Shown here: positions 17,082 through 24,871 of the stretch, piece by piece
Layout: every line of letters begins with the position of its first letter
Numbering within the stretch: the first letter of the stretch is position 1
Source of the DNA: Fibrobacter sp.
GTDB lineage: Bacteria; Fibrobacterota; Fibrobacteria; Fibrobacterales; Fibrobacteraceae
Direction of reading: 5' to 3'
DNA length: 33,633 nt
NCBI GenBank assembly: GCA_012511955.1
Contig: JAAZFC010000112.1
Coordinates: 1-33,633 of the forward strand
Position numbers and translations under genes: made by a program
Notes under the pieces: model-generated
The model's input: the letters and a program-made list of their open reading frames with translations, nothing else
Database searches by the model: none
What the model was told of the DNA's origin: nothing

Positions 17082-17981
17082 ATGCAAAAAGCGGTTTTAG
17101 TGTTAATTTTAGCGTGCCATGCCCTGTATGCTTGGCCTAGCTTTGGCTTAGCTCCTGGTTCTACCACGCTTAAATACCTGAAAACAGCCACCACTGCCCG
17201 TCAAGCAGCCTTGGCAGGATCAGGCATGGGTTTAGCCCAAAGCACCGATGTTTCTTGGCACCCCTTAGCCGCAACTTTTGATAGCATTGCTCAAGTATCT
17301 TTAAATCAGCGCATTTATTCACAGCATATAGGTGCCTCGCTTTCCCAGGTTTCTTGGTCGCAACCCTTAGGTGCGTGGCGGATTTTTGCCGGTGGCGATT
17401 TTTTGCAGTGGGATAAATTACAAGGTCGTGATGAATTTGGACATAGCACCGGTGAATTTGGGGCTGGGACTTGGTCTGTGCGCGGAGGATTGGCCCATCG
17501 CAGCGCCACTGGCTGGCGCCAAGGCTTAAATATTCGCTATGCCCAGCAACAAATCGCGGAATTTGTGTCCCATGCTTTTTTAGTGAATCTGGCTTGGGGC
17601 TATCAACTGGCTCAACGCTTATATTTTAGCGCCGGAGCTTTTAATTGGGGCTGGGCGGGAGAATTTGACAAAGCTAGTGAAACGCCACCTGCCGAACTAA
17701 AAGCGGGGCTGTCCTATCGCACTCATTACCGCGCTTTTAGCTCCACCGTGCATTTAGATTTGCAACGCTATGTGGATGAAGATCCCCGACTTAATAGCGG
17801 TTTGGAAATCGCTTGGCAACAGTTTATATACCTGCGCTTGGGAGCCGCTTTGGGGAATCATAAAAATTTATACGGCACAGGTTTAGGCTTGCGCACCCAA
17901 CAATTCAGCTTGGATTATGGCTACGAAACCAATAGCCATACCGCTGCTAACCACAGCTTTAGTTTAGCGGTGTTTTTTTAA
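17082..17981 (+). CDS. PorV/PorQ-like outer-membrane barrel protein (second)
   Basis: From ATG 17082 the protein has 299 residues. This start gives a compact signal peptide (MQKAVLVLILACHALYAWPS), whereas starting at 17052 adds an implausible basic extension. The mature N-terminus TTARQAALAGSGMGLAQSTD recalls the ARxxALGGSxxA motif of PorV/PorQ-like proteins, with WHPLA in place of NPA. Beta-strands with alternating aromatic residues follow and the C-terminus is AVFF. It is paralogous in style to the previous gene but only loosely similar by eye. A TATCTTTT box at 17065-17072 just upstream could be a weak internal promoter, although no TTG lies at the expected distance. Confidence 0.6.
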   Translation: MQKAVLVLILACHALYAWPSFGLAPGSTTLKYLKTATTARQAALAGSGMGLAQSTDVSWHPLAATFDSIAQVSLNQRIYSQHIGASLSQVSWSQPLGAWRIFAGGDFLQWDKLQGRDEFGHSTGEFGAGTWSVRGGLAHRSATGWRQGLNIRYAQQQIAEFVSHAFLVNLAWGYQLAQRLYFSAGAFNWGWAGEFDKASETPPAELKAGLSYRTHYRAFSSTVHLDLQRYVDEDPRLNSGLEIAWQQFIYLRLGAALGNHKNLYGTGLGLRTQQFSLDYGYETNSHTAANHSFSLAVFF

Positions 17982-18153
17982 AAGCATAACACACTTTCCC
18001 ACTTTTGGCGTGGAATATTAAAGTTTCCGGCAGGCCAACCCTCCTTTAACAAAGCTACATCAGCTGGTTTCACAGCCGAGGGGAGACTATAGAGTGGAAA
18101 CAACCAATAGGTGGCTTTTGGTCTTGCGTTGATGGGTGAGTAAAACTATCTTT
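17982..18153. other. Intergenic stretch with possible folded leader, no gene seen
   Basis: No coding region is convincing here. CCCTC near 18040 could pair with GAGGG near 18081, enclosing CTTTAACAAAG and GCTGGTTTCACAGC mini-hairpins. I cannot match this to a known riboswitch. It ends at a promoter-like element in front of a truncated small gene. Confidence 0.3.
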
Positions 18154-18154
18154 A
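18124..18154 (+). promoter_or_regulatory. Promoter-like element before the truncated small gene
   Basis: TTG at 18124-18126, a 20-nt spacer, and TATCTTTA at 18147-18154. The ATG at 18160 follows after 5 nt. It has the same geometry as the ars, cus and HEPN promoters. Confidence 0.5.
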
Positions 18155-18309
18155 TGATTATGGAAAAGATTGGGTCAGTAGAAATCAGAATTACCGATGC
18201 TAAGGGGAACCTTGAGCTTTCTCCTGAAAGTTATGATATTCGGGAGTTGATAACTTTGCTCGAAAATGTTGAGGATTTGCTTTATTATGGTGACAAAAAA
18301 GCCACCTAG
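18154..18309 (+). pseudogene. 5' fragment of a conserved hypothetical gene (51 codons)
   Basis: The frame encodes 51 residues, with IGSVEIRITDAKGNLELSP and a DIRELITLLENVEDLLYY helix, then runs into the terminator hairpin of the neighbouring mannanase gene and stops at TAG. From memory, it resembles the first 50 residues of a longer hypothetical family common in Bacteroidota, whose members continue for another 150 or more residues. The natural start is probably ATG 18160. It therefore looks like a gene cut off at its 3' side by a rearrangement, still carrying an intact promoter. It is too short to assign a function. Confidence 0.5.
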
Positions 18310-18322
18310 GTTTTAGGTGGCT
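18294..18322 (-). terminator. Rho-independent terminator of the mannanase gene
   Basis: A perfect 9-bp stem, AGCCACCTA (18300-18308) with TAGGTGGCT (18314-18322) and a 5-nt loop, is followed on the reverse strand by a run of T (complement of 18295-18300). It lies 30 nt beyond the GH26 stop codon. Confidence 0.9.
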
Positions 18323-18352
18323 CGTATTGAATTTTAGTGAATTTGTGAAAAA

Positions 18353-20116
18353 CTATTTTCCGCCGATGATGGCTAAAGTTTTCACATAAGCTTCGGCGCC
18401 AGCTTCTTCGCGGGTAGGGATATCATCTTCGTTGTCAAAGCTGGCAATTAACCCTTTGTCGCTGGTAAAATCATCGAAGTAAAGGTCGCCAGTATAGCCT
18501 TCGGTGGCTACCATGATAAAAATCTTGTCCATTTCAGCCATATTCAAGTCGCTCACATCAAAGCTGCAGGTTTCTTGGCTTTCGCCATTAATCCAGCAAC
18601 CATCGGGGGGCATTTGCCATTCCCAAGCAGGGTTTGCGTCGGCTCCAGTCAAAACAGCTATGCTCATCCACACACCGTCGAAACTGGTGTTTTTAACCAC
18701 AAAAGAAGCGGTGCTTGCTCCGCTTAAATCTGCGGGGGGTTGCAAGAATAAATTAGCGGCGGCAGGTACGGTGGTGTCGCCATTGGCATTGACTTGAGTG
18801 TGCATGTTATCTATACCCACATGCAGCCAACCATTGCCGTTAGCGGTGTCTAATACCACAGGTTTCGATTGCACAGTAGTGTCTAAATCACCCAATTTGT
18901 AGCCCACATCAGGGCATTTTGCCACGGGGCTTTGGCTAATGGAATAACTATCCCAACCTGGCATTTTGTCTAAGCTATACACACAAGGACTGTGGAGATT
19001 GGCTTCCCATACATCGTCAGCGGTTTTACTCACAAAATTACTGCCCCAAGACTCGTACCAGGGCATATTCCAGGACCAAACAAAGCCATCGGCATACATA
19101 AGCGAAGCATCGGGAATGGGACCGTTTTCAGATAAGGTTAAAATTTTGCCTTTGCCATAATTAGCTTGCATATCTATAAACTGCTGTTTATTACTTTGAT
19201 AATCAAAGGAATTATTGTAAATATCCACGCCTATTACATCGTAATAATCAGCGCCGGGGTTCCAAGCGGCATCGGTGAAAACTTCTTTTTGGGGATTCCA
19301 CACCCACACGAGGTTTTTTACGCCATTTTTGTTGACCATACGGTCATAAACCAAACGGAAAAGTTCGGCATAAGCGGCGCCACCTTGGGTGCTCCACCAA
19401 AACCATTTCCCGCCACATTCGTGCAAAGGCCTAAAAATTGCGGCGATATTTTTACCTTGTAGGGTTAAAAACAGTTCGGAAATAATATCAATATCTCTAA
19501 TTAATTGCGCATAAGTTTCAGATTCAGTGTCCCATTCCATACTTTCTGCTTTAAAAGCCTTGGTGAAGTCAAAATCCGTGTAAGGATCGCCAGCGCCTTT
19601 GGTGTAAAAAGCATCCACTGTGTGACTTGGGTCGCGCCAGTGCCAGGAAAAGGCAGGGATTCCACCAGCGTTCCACAGTTCTTCGGCTAAGACCACAGAG
19701 TGGTTGGTGTATTCTTGATGCCAGGAACCGCTAGCTTCTACGCCATTGGCGAAAAGAAAGTCTAATCCCACTAGAGCTGGAAATTTTCCGCCGGCATTTT
19801 TAACGGCCAATAAGTCTTCTTGCTCCAATAAAGTAGCAGCGGTGTTTAAATCGCCGGTTTGCACGCCAGAGATGGTGTAACTACCGTAGTTGACTGCTAA
19901 AAAGTTGTATAACTTTTCTGCTTCTGCGGTGGAATTAGGAGTTACTGGGCTAAAACTAATTTCTGAGCTAATTGGGGGCTGGTTTCCGCTGGTGTCAATG
20001 GTGCTATCAGTGGTGTTGCTGTCTATGGGGGTTTCGTCATCGCCAGCTGTGGGTTTTTTGTCGGAACAACCCAGCCAAAGCAGAGTCAATATTAATAATA
20101 AGAGGTTTTTTTTCAT
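18353..20116 (-). CDS. GH26 beta-mannanase lipoprotein with C-terminal carbohydrate-binding-like domain
   Basis: This 587-residue lipoprotein hydrolyses beta-1,4-mannan chains, judged by family. Start ATG 20116 is chosen because AGGA lies 7 nt upstream and it gives a lipoprotein signal (KKNLLLLILTLLWLGC, lipidated Cys about residue 17). A low-complexity Asp/Thr linker follows. The GH26 domain spans about residues 65-385: SGVQTGD, FSWHWRDP, the acid/base motif FRPLHECGGKWFWW (Glu233) and the nucleophile motif LTLSENGP (Glu330) are all present. The last 190 residues (WLHVGIDNMHTQ to YFDDF) form a beta-sandwich-like module typical of CBMs, with a Cys pair in PPDGCWINGESQETCSF. It is probably surface-exposed. 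A sigma-54 activator gene lies 70 nt upstream in the same direction. Confidence 0.92.
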   Translation of the reverse strand: MKKNLLLLILTLLWLGCSDKKPTAGDDETPIDSNTTDSTIDTSGNQPPISSEISFSPVTPNSTAEAEKLYNFLAVNYGSYTISGVQTGDLNTAATLLEQEDLLAVKNAGGKFPALVGLDFLFANGVEASGSWHQEYTNHSVVLAEELWNAGGIPAFSWHWRDPSHTVDAFYTKGAGDPYTDFDFTKAFKAESMEWDTESETYAQLIRDIDIISELFLTLQGKNIAAIFRPLHECGGKWFWWSTQGGAAYAELFRLVYDRMVNKNGVKNLVWVWNPQKEVFTDAAWNPGADYYDVIGVDIYNNSFDYQSNKQQFIDMQANYGKGKILTLSENGPIPDASLMYADGFVWSWNMPWYESWGSNFVSKTADDVWEANLHSPCVYSLDKMPGWDSYSISQSPVAKCPDVGYKLGDLDTTVQSKPVVLDTANGNGWLHVGIDNMHTQVNANGDTTVPAAANLFLQPPADLSGASTASFVVKNTSFDGVWMSIAVLTGADANPAWEWQMPPDGCWINGESQETCSFDVSDLNMAEMDKIFIMVATEGYTGDLYFDDFTSDKGLIASFDNEDDIPTREEAGAEAYVKTLAIIGGK

Positions 20117-20186
20117 ATTGTGTCCTTTTAGATTGAGTGTTAAAGTTGGGGTATAACAAAGATATATTCTTATTTTGAGCAAGATG

Positions 20187-21182
20187 CTATAATCCCTGTT
20201 TTTTGAGTTGATAGCACAGGCTGCCTCGGGAAATCCCCAAGTAGCGGGCGGTTTGTGAGCGATTGTTGTGGTGCAGTTGCAGGGCGCGTCTTATGGTTTG
20301 GGGACATGGCCTGGCTTGGCGGCGTCGGTATATGGCTTGGGGGCTACTAGGGTTTTCATTTAGAATTTGGGTTGCGTTTATGGTTTGGACTTTAGTTCGG
20401 ATCTGGGTTTCATTTGCTTGGTGGGCAAGATGAAATTCATTTTGCAAAGCGGCGGAAAAACTCATACCATGGGGGCGCAACAAAGCCCATCTTTCCAGCA
20501 CATTGCGCAGCTGGCGCACATTTCCAGGCCAGGGAAACTCTTGGATTAATTGCATTTCAGGGGCGCTGAGGGTCTCGTCTAAACTGCTTTGCTCTGTGCA
20601 AAATTGTCGCCAAATTTGTTGGGCTATTAAGGGGATATCTATGGCGCGTTCGCGCAGCGGGGGGATGCGAATGGGAAACACGCTGATGCGGTACAGTAAA
20701 TCTTCACGAAATAGACCTTCTTTTTGTAATTGCACCAAGTCCCGGTGGGTGGCGCATAGTAAGCGGAAATTTACAGGAATTTCATGGTGAGCCCCCACGG
20801 GAACTACGGTTTTCTCTTGCAAAGTGCGCAATAAACGACTTTGGGCTTCTAAAGGTAATTCGCCAATTTCATCTAAAAAGAGTGTGCCATTGTGGGCGGC
20901 GCGAACCATGCCTAGCTGATCTTGCTGAGCGCCAGTAAAAGCGCCTTTCACCGCTCCAAAAAGTGTGCTTTCTAGCAAAGATGGGGATATTGCTCCGCAG
21001 TTTACGGCTATAAAGGGCGCTTGGGGGTTGCGTCCCCAATGGTGCAAACTCCGTGCAGCCACTTCTTTGCCACAGCCGGTTTCGCCTTGAATTAATACGG
21101 GAATATTGCTCGGAGCAGCAATTTCTAATAACTTACGGCAGGGCTCCGCTGCTGAATCTGGAGAACAAGTAAAATATGTCAT
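20187..21182 (-). CDS. Sigma-54-dependent transcriptional activator without a sensor domain
   Basis: From ATG 21182 the protein has about 331 residues. It consists of the AAA+ domain of bacterial enhancer-binding proteins: Walker A GETGCGKE, the sigma-54 contact loop GAFTGA, Walker B GTLFLDEIGELP and the GLFREDLLYRISVFPI segment. A Fis-type helix-turn-helix is at the very end (NNRSQTARYLGISRGSLCYQ). There is no receiver, GAF or PAS domain; the AAA+ part begins about 15 residues from the start, as in PspF. Such proteins are usually controlled by a partner protein or are constitutively active. An in-frame GTG at 21218 would add 12 residues. It precedes the GH26 gene, but no -24/-12 promoter is visible in front of that gene. 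Confidence 0.88.
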   Translation of the reverse strand: MTYFTCSPDSAAEPCRKLLEIAAPSNIPVLIQGETGCGKEVAARSLHHWGRNPQAPFIAVNCGAISPSLLESTLFGAVKGAFTGAQQDQLGMVRAAHNGTLFLDEIGELPLEAQSRLLRTLQEKTVVPVGAHHEIPVNFRLLCATHRDLVQLQKEGLFREDLLYRISVFPIRIPPLRERAIDIPLIAQQIWRQFCTEQSSLDETLSAPEMQLIQEFPWPGNVRQLRNVLERWALLRPHGMSFSAALQNEFHLAHQANETQIRTKVQTINATQILNENPSSPQAIYRRRQARPCPQTIRRALQLHHNNRSQTARYLGISRGSLCYQLKKQGL

Positions 21183-21284
21183 ACCTATATTGACGAATAT
21201 TTTTGAATTTTGTTTCACTTTTTTGCATTTTTCTTCATTTTATTGTTTTTTGTATGCAAAAACTTGGGTTTTGAGAGTTAAAAA

Positions 21285-22709
21285 TCAATTTTGTAGTTGC
21301 TTTAGCTGTTGTTGTAATTTTATTCCCAGTGGACTAAGCCGATATTTTTGGGTGGGACTATTGGGAGTATTTGGCTCCGTCATCTCTAGCAATCCTGAGC
21401 TTATGGCGGGTTGTAGGTAATTTTTGCGAAAGTTTTTGCGATCAGCTAAATTCAAAGAGGTTTGTAATTCTTCGCGACTTTGCTCTTGGCTAACTGCTAA
21501 AATCAAGTTTTTTACTTGAGGGGGTGCTTGGGGGGTGCTTGGGGGGTGCTTGAGACTTTCTTGGGGGGCTTCAGCCAATAAATTGTCGCCATTTTGCTTA
21601 ACTTGGGAGTAAAAATCATCAGCGTAAGGAAAAACCACTTCAAGAAAATGCTCGCTAAAGTGGAAAATACTTTGGGGGTATTTGCCTAAAATACGATTCA
21701 TTCCAGAGCCTAGCTGCTCGACTAAGTCCAAATCTTTAAATATGCGCATAATTTCACGATTGCGCACCATGGAACGCCCTTTAAAAAACTCATCTCGGCT
21801 TAGTCCTTCCACTAAACCTCCGTAAGATGTAATACAGAGGCGGTCAGCATATATTTCTATCACTGGTGTTACTTCGCGGCTGTAGTCATTGTGTACCATT
21901 GCATTGACAAGAGCCTCTCTTAGAGCCGTGGGGTCGATTTTTCTTTTTTGTAAGCGCTGTGGGGCACCAGTAATTTTTGTGAAAGTGTTGTTTTCCACAT
22001 CGAGTTTGTCCAAAATCTGATTGGTGGCTTTAATCAAAGAACAGTAGCCATATTCTTCATTTTCTATTAAATCAATTTTATCTGTGCCTAAATATTTTGC
22101 CACCTTAAAAGACGCACTATTAGTGTCAGCAAAGAGATAGGCAACATAATTGAGTTCGCCGTCTGGAGTGTAAAAATCAAGGTTGTGCAATAGGGAATCG
22201 TTGATTTCAAAACCTTTTTCTTCGTAATATATTTTAAGTTGACTAAAACTATGGTTTCCCACTCGGGGAGAGCGGATATTACGCAGAGAATTACGAGTGC
22301 GGGTGGCAAACAATTCTTCTATCATGCTAGGTTCCATGGGTTGCACTGAAGTCCCTACTCTTATAAAAGCTCCTTGGGGTGAAAGACCATGTTTTTTAAG
22401 ATAATAGGGTTTCTCCACGCCCCTAGAAATCACCACGCGAATTACGATTTTATCGTCAATGCTTTCTGTAAATACATCGAAAGAGCCCAGTACGGTGGGC
22501 AATATGTTAGCTTTAATTCTGTGAGTTATTTTTAGTTGTAAATCGTCTGCGTTATTAACTCCAACAATGGTGCTATCATTTGCAATGCCAAGATAAATAT
22601 CACCGCCAGTGGCAGAATTTAAAAAAGCTACAACTTCTTTTTCAAAATTGTCGGTCAATTCAGCTTTAAACTCAACAGTTTTACTTTCGTGCTTGGGAAT
22701 GGATTTCAT
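21285..22709 (-). CDS. AlbA_2/Schlafen-type ATP-binding regulator
   Basis: The 474-residue protein starts with an AlbA_2 domain (ESKTVEFKAE, then VVAFLNSATGGDIYLGI). A RecG-like HATPase_c_4 domain lies in the middle (ALREALVNAMVHNDYSR, and EQLGSGMNRI). A Pro-rich linker around residue 390 leads to a winged-helix-like tail with NYLQPAISSGLLEMTEP. Members are usually annotated as putative transcriptional regulators, and some are linked to phage defence or stress. The linker is encoded by three perfect 11-bp repeats, which makes the frame sensitive to slippage. It is divergent from the copper operon with a 133-bp shared upstream region. A promoter-like TTG-N20-TATCTTTT lies 33 nt before the start. 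Confidence 0.82.
   Translation of the reverse strand: MKSIPKHESKTVEFKAELTDNFEKEVVAFLNSATGGDIYLGIANDSTIVGVNNADDLQLKITHRIKANILPTVLGSFDVFTESIDDKIVIRVVISRGVEKPYYLKKHGLSPQGAFIRVGTSVQPMEPSMIEELFATRTRNSLRNIRSPRVGNHSFSQLKIYYEEKGFEINDSLLHNLDFYTPDGELNYVAYLFADTNSASFKVAKYLGTDKIDLIENEEYGYCSLIKATNQILDKLDVENNTFTKITGAPQRLQKRKIDPTALREALVNAMVHNDYSREVTPVIEIYADRLCITSYGGLVEGLSRDEFFKGRSMVRNREIMRIFKDLDLVEQLGSGMNRILGKYPQSIFHFSEHFLEVVFPYADDFYSQVKQNGDNLLAEAPQESLKHPPSTPQAPPQVKNLILAVSQEQSREELQTSLNLADRKNFRKNYLQPAISSGLLEMTEPNTPNSPTQKYRLSPLGIKLQQQLKQLQN
21520..21552. repeat. Three tandem 11-bp repeats inside the AlbA_2 gene
   Basis: GGGGGTGCTTG occurs three times head to tail without mismatch (33 bp). On the coding strand it encodes the Pro-rich linker (KHPPSTPQAPPQ). 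Because 11 is not a multiple of 3, gaining or losing one unit would shift the frame and remove the winged-helix tail. Confidence 0.9.
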
Positions 22710-22742
22710 AGTTACTCAATGCTGTTAAAAATTTGCTCATCC

Positions 22743-22773
22743 AAAAGATAAGTTAAGCATGTTATAAAAGCAA
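22743..22773 (-). promoter_or_regulatory. Candidate promoter of the AlbA_2 gene, FCB type
   Basis: On the reverse strand, TTG (22773-22771), a 20-nt spacer and TATCTTTT (22750-22743). There is a 33-nt leader before the ATG at 22709, unlike the leaderless geometry at other accessory genes here. Confidence 0.5.
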
Positions 22774-22808
22774 GTTGAACTCATATTTCATAAATTTGCG
22801 TATCCTCA

Positions 22809-22838
22809 TTGTTTTTATGAACAATCTTTGTATATTTA
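22809..22838 (+). promoter_or_regulatory. Copper operon promoter, FCB type, leaderless geometry
   Basis: TTG at 22809-22811, a 19-nt spacer, TATATTTA at 22831-22838, then 4 nt to the ATG at 22843. No Shine-Dalgarno sequence fits in this gap. No obvious metalloregulator operator or regulator gene was recognised next to it. Confidence 0.6.
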
Positions 22839-22842
22839 AAAC

Positions 22843-23244
22843 ATGAAGTTAATACAGCATACCAAAAAGCGAGTTTTAGTCCCCCTATTGGCGGGGCTAA
22901 TGCTGGTGGCTTTGGTGGGTATGCCGCTGCAGCAGCACTATTGTCACGACCAGGTGGTGGCGACTAGCTTTTATGGAACTGCCGAAGTTTGCGCCCCGGG
23001 GGAAGCTGATTTTAGCTTGGCGTGGCAGGGGGAAATCTGCTGTTACGATCAAAATTCTTGGTTAGCGGGCTGGGAAAGGCAAGCGGTGCAGAGCGAATTA
23101 GCGCTGACATTGGGCGTTATTTCCCCGACATTACCTCAGTTTGCATTGGTGGCTCCTACGCTTATCACAACTTTTGCAACTACAGATGCGCCTAAGCATC
23201 AGGATAGAGATTTACGCATTTTATACCAATCCTTGGTGATTTGA
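22843..23244 (+). CDS. HYC_CC-type small exported protein of heavy-metal loci
   Basis: This 133-residue protein has a basic start and one hydrophobic segment (LVPLLAGLMLVALVGMPL). HYC follows at residues 32-34, then Cys50 and a Cys66-Cys67 pair. This matches the HYC_CC pattern of small proteins found beside heavy-metal efflux genes in Bacteroidota. The cysteines and histidines probably bind copper or silver in the periplasm, but the biochemical role is not established to my knowledge. It is the first gene of the cus-like operon and is transcribed from the promoter immediately upstream. The lipoprotein gene follows after 56 nt. Confidence 0.65.
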   Translation: MKLIQHTKKRVLVPLLAGLMLVALVGMPLQQHYCHDQVVATSFYGTAEVCAPGEADFSLAWQGEICCYDQNSWLAGWERQAVQSELALTLGVISPTLPQFALVAPTLITTFATTDAPKHQDRDLRILYQSLVI

Positions 23245-23300
23245 TACTCGCACTTTTGGCGATTTTAGTACTCATTTCACATTTTATTTAAGGATTTATC

Positions 23301-23618
23301 ATGAAAAAAATATTTTTTGTTTTATTTATCGGTCTTAGCGCCATTTTGGTCGCTTGCGGTTCCAAAGAATCAGCTCAACAAAAAACTCCTGCGTCTGTGG
23401 CCCAAGGAGAAGCTGTGAACAACACTATTTGCCCCGTAACCAATGCTCCCATTGGCTCCATGGGCAAGCCCATTACCGTGGCTTATCAAGGCAAGGTGAT
23501 CAACTTGTGTTGCCAAGGATGCGTGGCGGATTTTAACCGCGAGCCCGAAAAATACATGGCGATTTTACAAGGTCAAAACTCCGCGGAACCCGCTGCGGAT
23601 GAACATTCTCATCACTAG
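23301..23618 (+). CDS. YHS/TRASH-like metal-binding lipoprotein
   Basis: This 105-residue lipoprotein has a signal ending in ILVAC (lipidated Cys19). The mature part carries a metal-binding module: CPVTNAPIG (Cys44), a short strand VAYQGKVINL, then CCQGCVADFNREPEKYM (Cys70, Cys71, Cys74). This is the layout of YHS/TRASH-type domains that bind copper or related soft metals. The C-terminus is His-rich (DEHSHH). Placed before cusC, it may pass Cu(I) or Ag(I) to the efflux system, comparable in role but not in sequence to CusF; that is inference. An AGGA ribosome-binding site lies upstream of the ATG. Stop is TAG, which shows that TAG is a normal stop in this genome. Confidence 0.75.
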   Translation: MKKIFFVLFIGLSAILVACGSKESAQQKTPASVAQGEAVNNTICPVTNAPIGSMGKPITVAYQGKVINLCCQGCVADFNREPEKYMAILQGQNSAEPAADEHSHH

Positions 23619-23635
23619 CATTTAGCGAAGATACA

Positions 23636-24871
23636 ATGCGGTACAAAATGTTTTTGTACTGGGTTTGTGGCGCTATGAGCGCATTAAATGTAGCTGCGGC
23701 AGAGCTGAATCTGTCGCAGTTGGTGGATATTTACACCCAAAATGCGCCGGCGTTGCAGGCTCAGCAGGCTAAAGTGCAAGCGCTAGAGGCGGAGTTAGGC
23801 GGAACAACCACTTGGGCGGCTCCCGATTTAGCTTTTACCCTGGGGCAAAACTCCCAAATTTACGGTGGCATGAGCTTAGGGCAAGAATTTGCCTTGCCGG
23901 GCAAAAGGCAGAGCAAAACTAAGGTGAAAAACGCTGAGATCAAAGGTGCGCAACTAGAGCGCCAAGGGGTGGAACGCCAAGGTCGCAATCAAATTATTGC
24001 GCTGGCGGTGCAGCAATATGCGCTGCAAAATGCGGTGGCGGGGGGAGATTCTACTCTGCGCAACTTGCAGCAGTTGCAAAACTTGTGGCATAATCGCAGC
24101 ACGGCCCAGCCCCAGGTGGCATCGGTGTTGCTTTTACAAAACCAAGTGGCGCAAGTGCGGCGCGAACAGACGGAGTTGCGGGCGCAGTGGTGGGCTTTGT
24201 GGAACCAGATGCAAGCTTTGGTGGGCGCAGATTTAAAACCGGTTTTGTGGCACGCTCCCGATGGAGTCAAGTTGCCCAGTTTAGATGAAATTTTAGCCCA
24301 GGTGAGCGGCAAAAGTGAGTTGCAAGCAGCGCGACAAAATTTGTCAGTCAGTGCGGCGCAGCAAGAGCAGATCACTTGGTCGCAACGGCCGGATTTGCTG
24401 GTGCAGGGCAATTATATGTGGCAAGCTGACGTGCGGGATTGGTCGGTGATGGTGGGCATCAGTTTGCCGTTTGCCCCTTGGGCCAATGGCGAAAATCGCA
24501 GTGCGCGCCAAAGTCTGCAAGCCGAGCGCTTGGCGGCGGAACTCAATCTCAAAAGCCAGGAGCAGTATCTGGTAGCGCAAATTCGCTCCCTGTATGCCCA
24601 AGCGCAAAGTTTAGCGCAACAAATCGCGCTGATTGCTGCAGAGCAGTTGCCCACTTTGCAACAAGCGCGCGCCGCTATAGAGCGGACTTTGCTCGCCGAA
24701 GCTAATCTGACCCAGTGGTTAGAAGTGGAAAGTCAAAGACGCGCTTTGCTGGTGGAGCATATTCAACTCCAAGCCCAATATTGGCAAACCGTGGTGGCCC
24801 TGGCGGAAACGGCGGGTCTCAGTCCTTTAACTTGGTGGCCCGCCTGGACGGGCAGCGAAGGTGAATTATGA
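23636..24871 (+). CDS. cusC: TolC-family outer-membrane factor of a Cus/Czc efflux system
   Basis: The 411-residue protein has a signal peptide (LYWVCGAMSALNVAAA) and two halves with long Gln/Ala-rich amphipathic helices, as in TolC-like channel-tunnels. Examples are LVDIYTQNAPALQAQQAKVQ at the start of the first half and the ANLTQWLEVESQRRALLVEH helix of the second half. The segment GGMSLGQEFALPGKRQSK is typical of CusC/CzcC-family members. It forms the outer-membrane exit duct for the RND pump encoded downstream. Its last codons overlap cusB by 4 nt (ATGA). Codon use is visibly G+C-rich compared with the 5' third of the window, as throughout this operon, suggesting acquisition as a block. 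Confidence 0.85.
   Translation: MRYKMFLYWVCGAMSALNVAAAELNLSQLVDIYTQNAPALQAQQAKVQALEAELGGTTTWAAPDLAFTLGQNSQIYGGMSLGQEFALPGKRQSKTKVKNAEIKGAQLERQGVERQGRNQIIALAVQQYALQNAVAGGDSTLRNLQQLQNLWHNRSTAQPQVASVLLLQNQVAQVRREQTELRAQWWALWNQMQALVGADLKPVLWHAPDGVKLPSLDEILAQVSGKSELQAARQNLSVSAAQQEQITWSQRPDLLVQGNYMWQADVRDWSVMVGISLPFAPWANGENRSARQSLQAERLAAELNLKSQEQYLVAQIRSLYAQAQSLAQQIALIAAEQLPTLQQARAAIERTLLAEANLTQWLEVESQRRALLVEHIQLQAQYWQTVVALAETAGLSPLTWWPAWTGSEGEL

Noticed and set aside
18000-18150. Known riboswitch (cobalamin, TPP, SAM) upstream of the truncated small gene
   Set aside because: Pairing elements can be drawn, but none of the conserved boxes of these classes is recognisable, so it is kept only as an unassigned stretch.
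20117-20186. Sigma-54 (-24/-12) promoter in front of the GH26 gene
   Set aside because: No GG-N10-GC arrangement with TGGCAC/TTGC flanks was found. A TATCTTTG box is present but its TTG partner is at the wrong distance.
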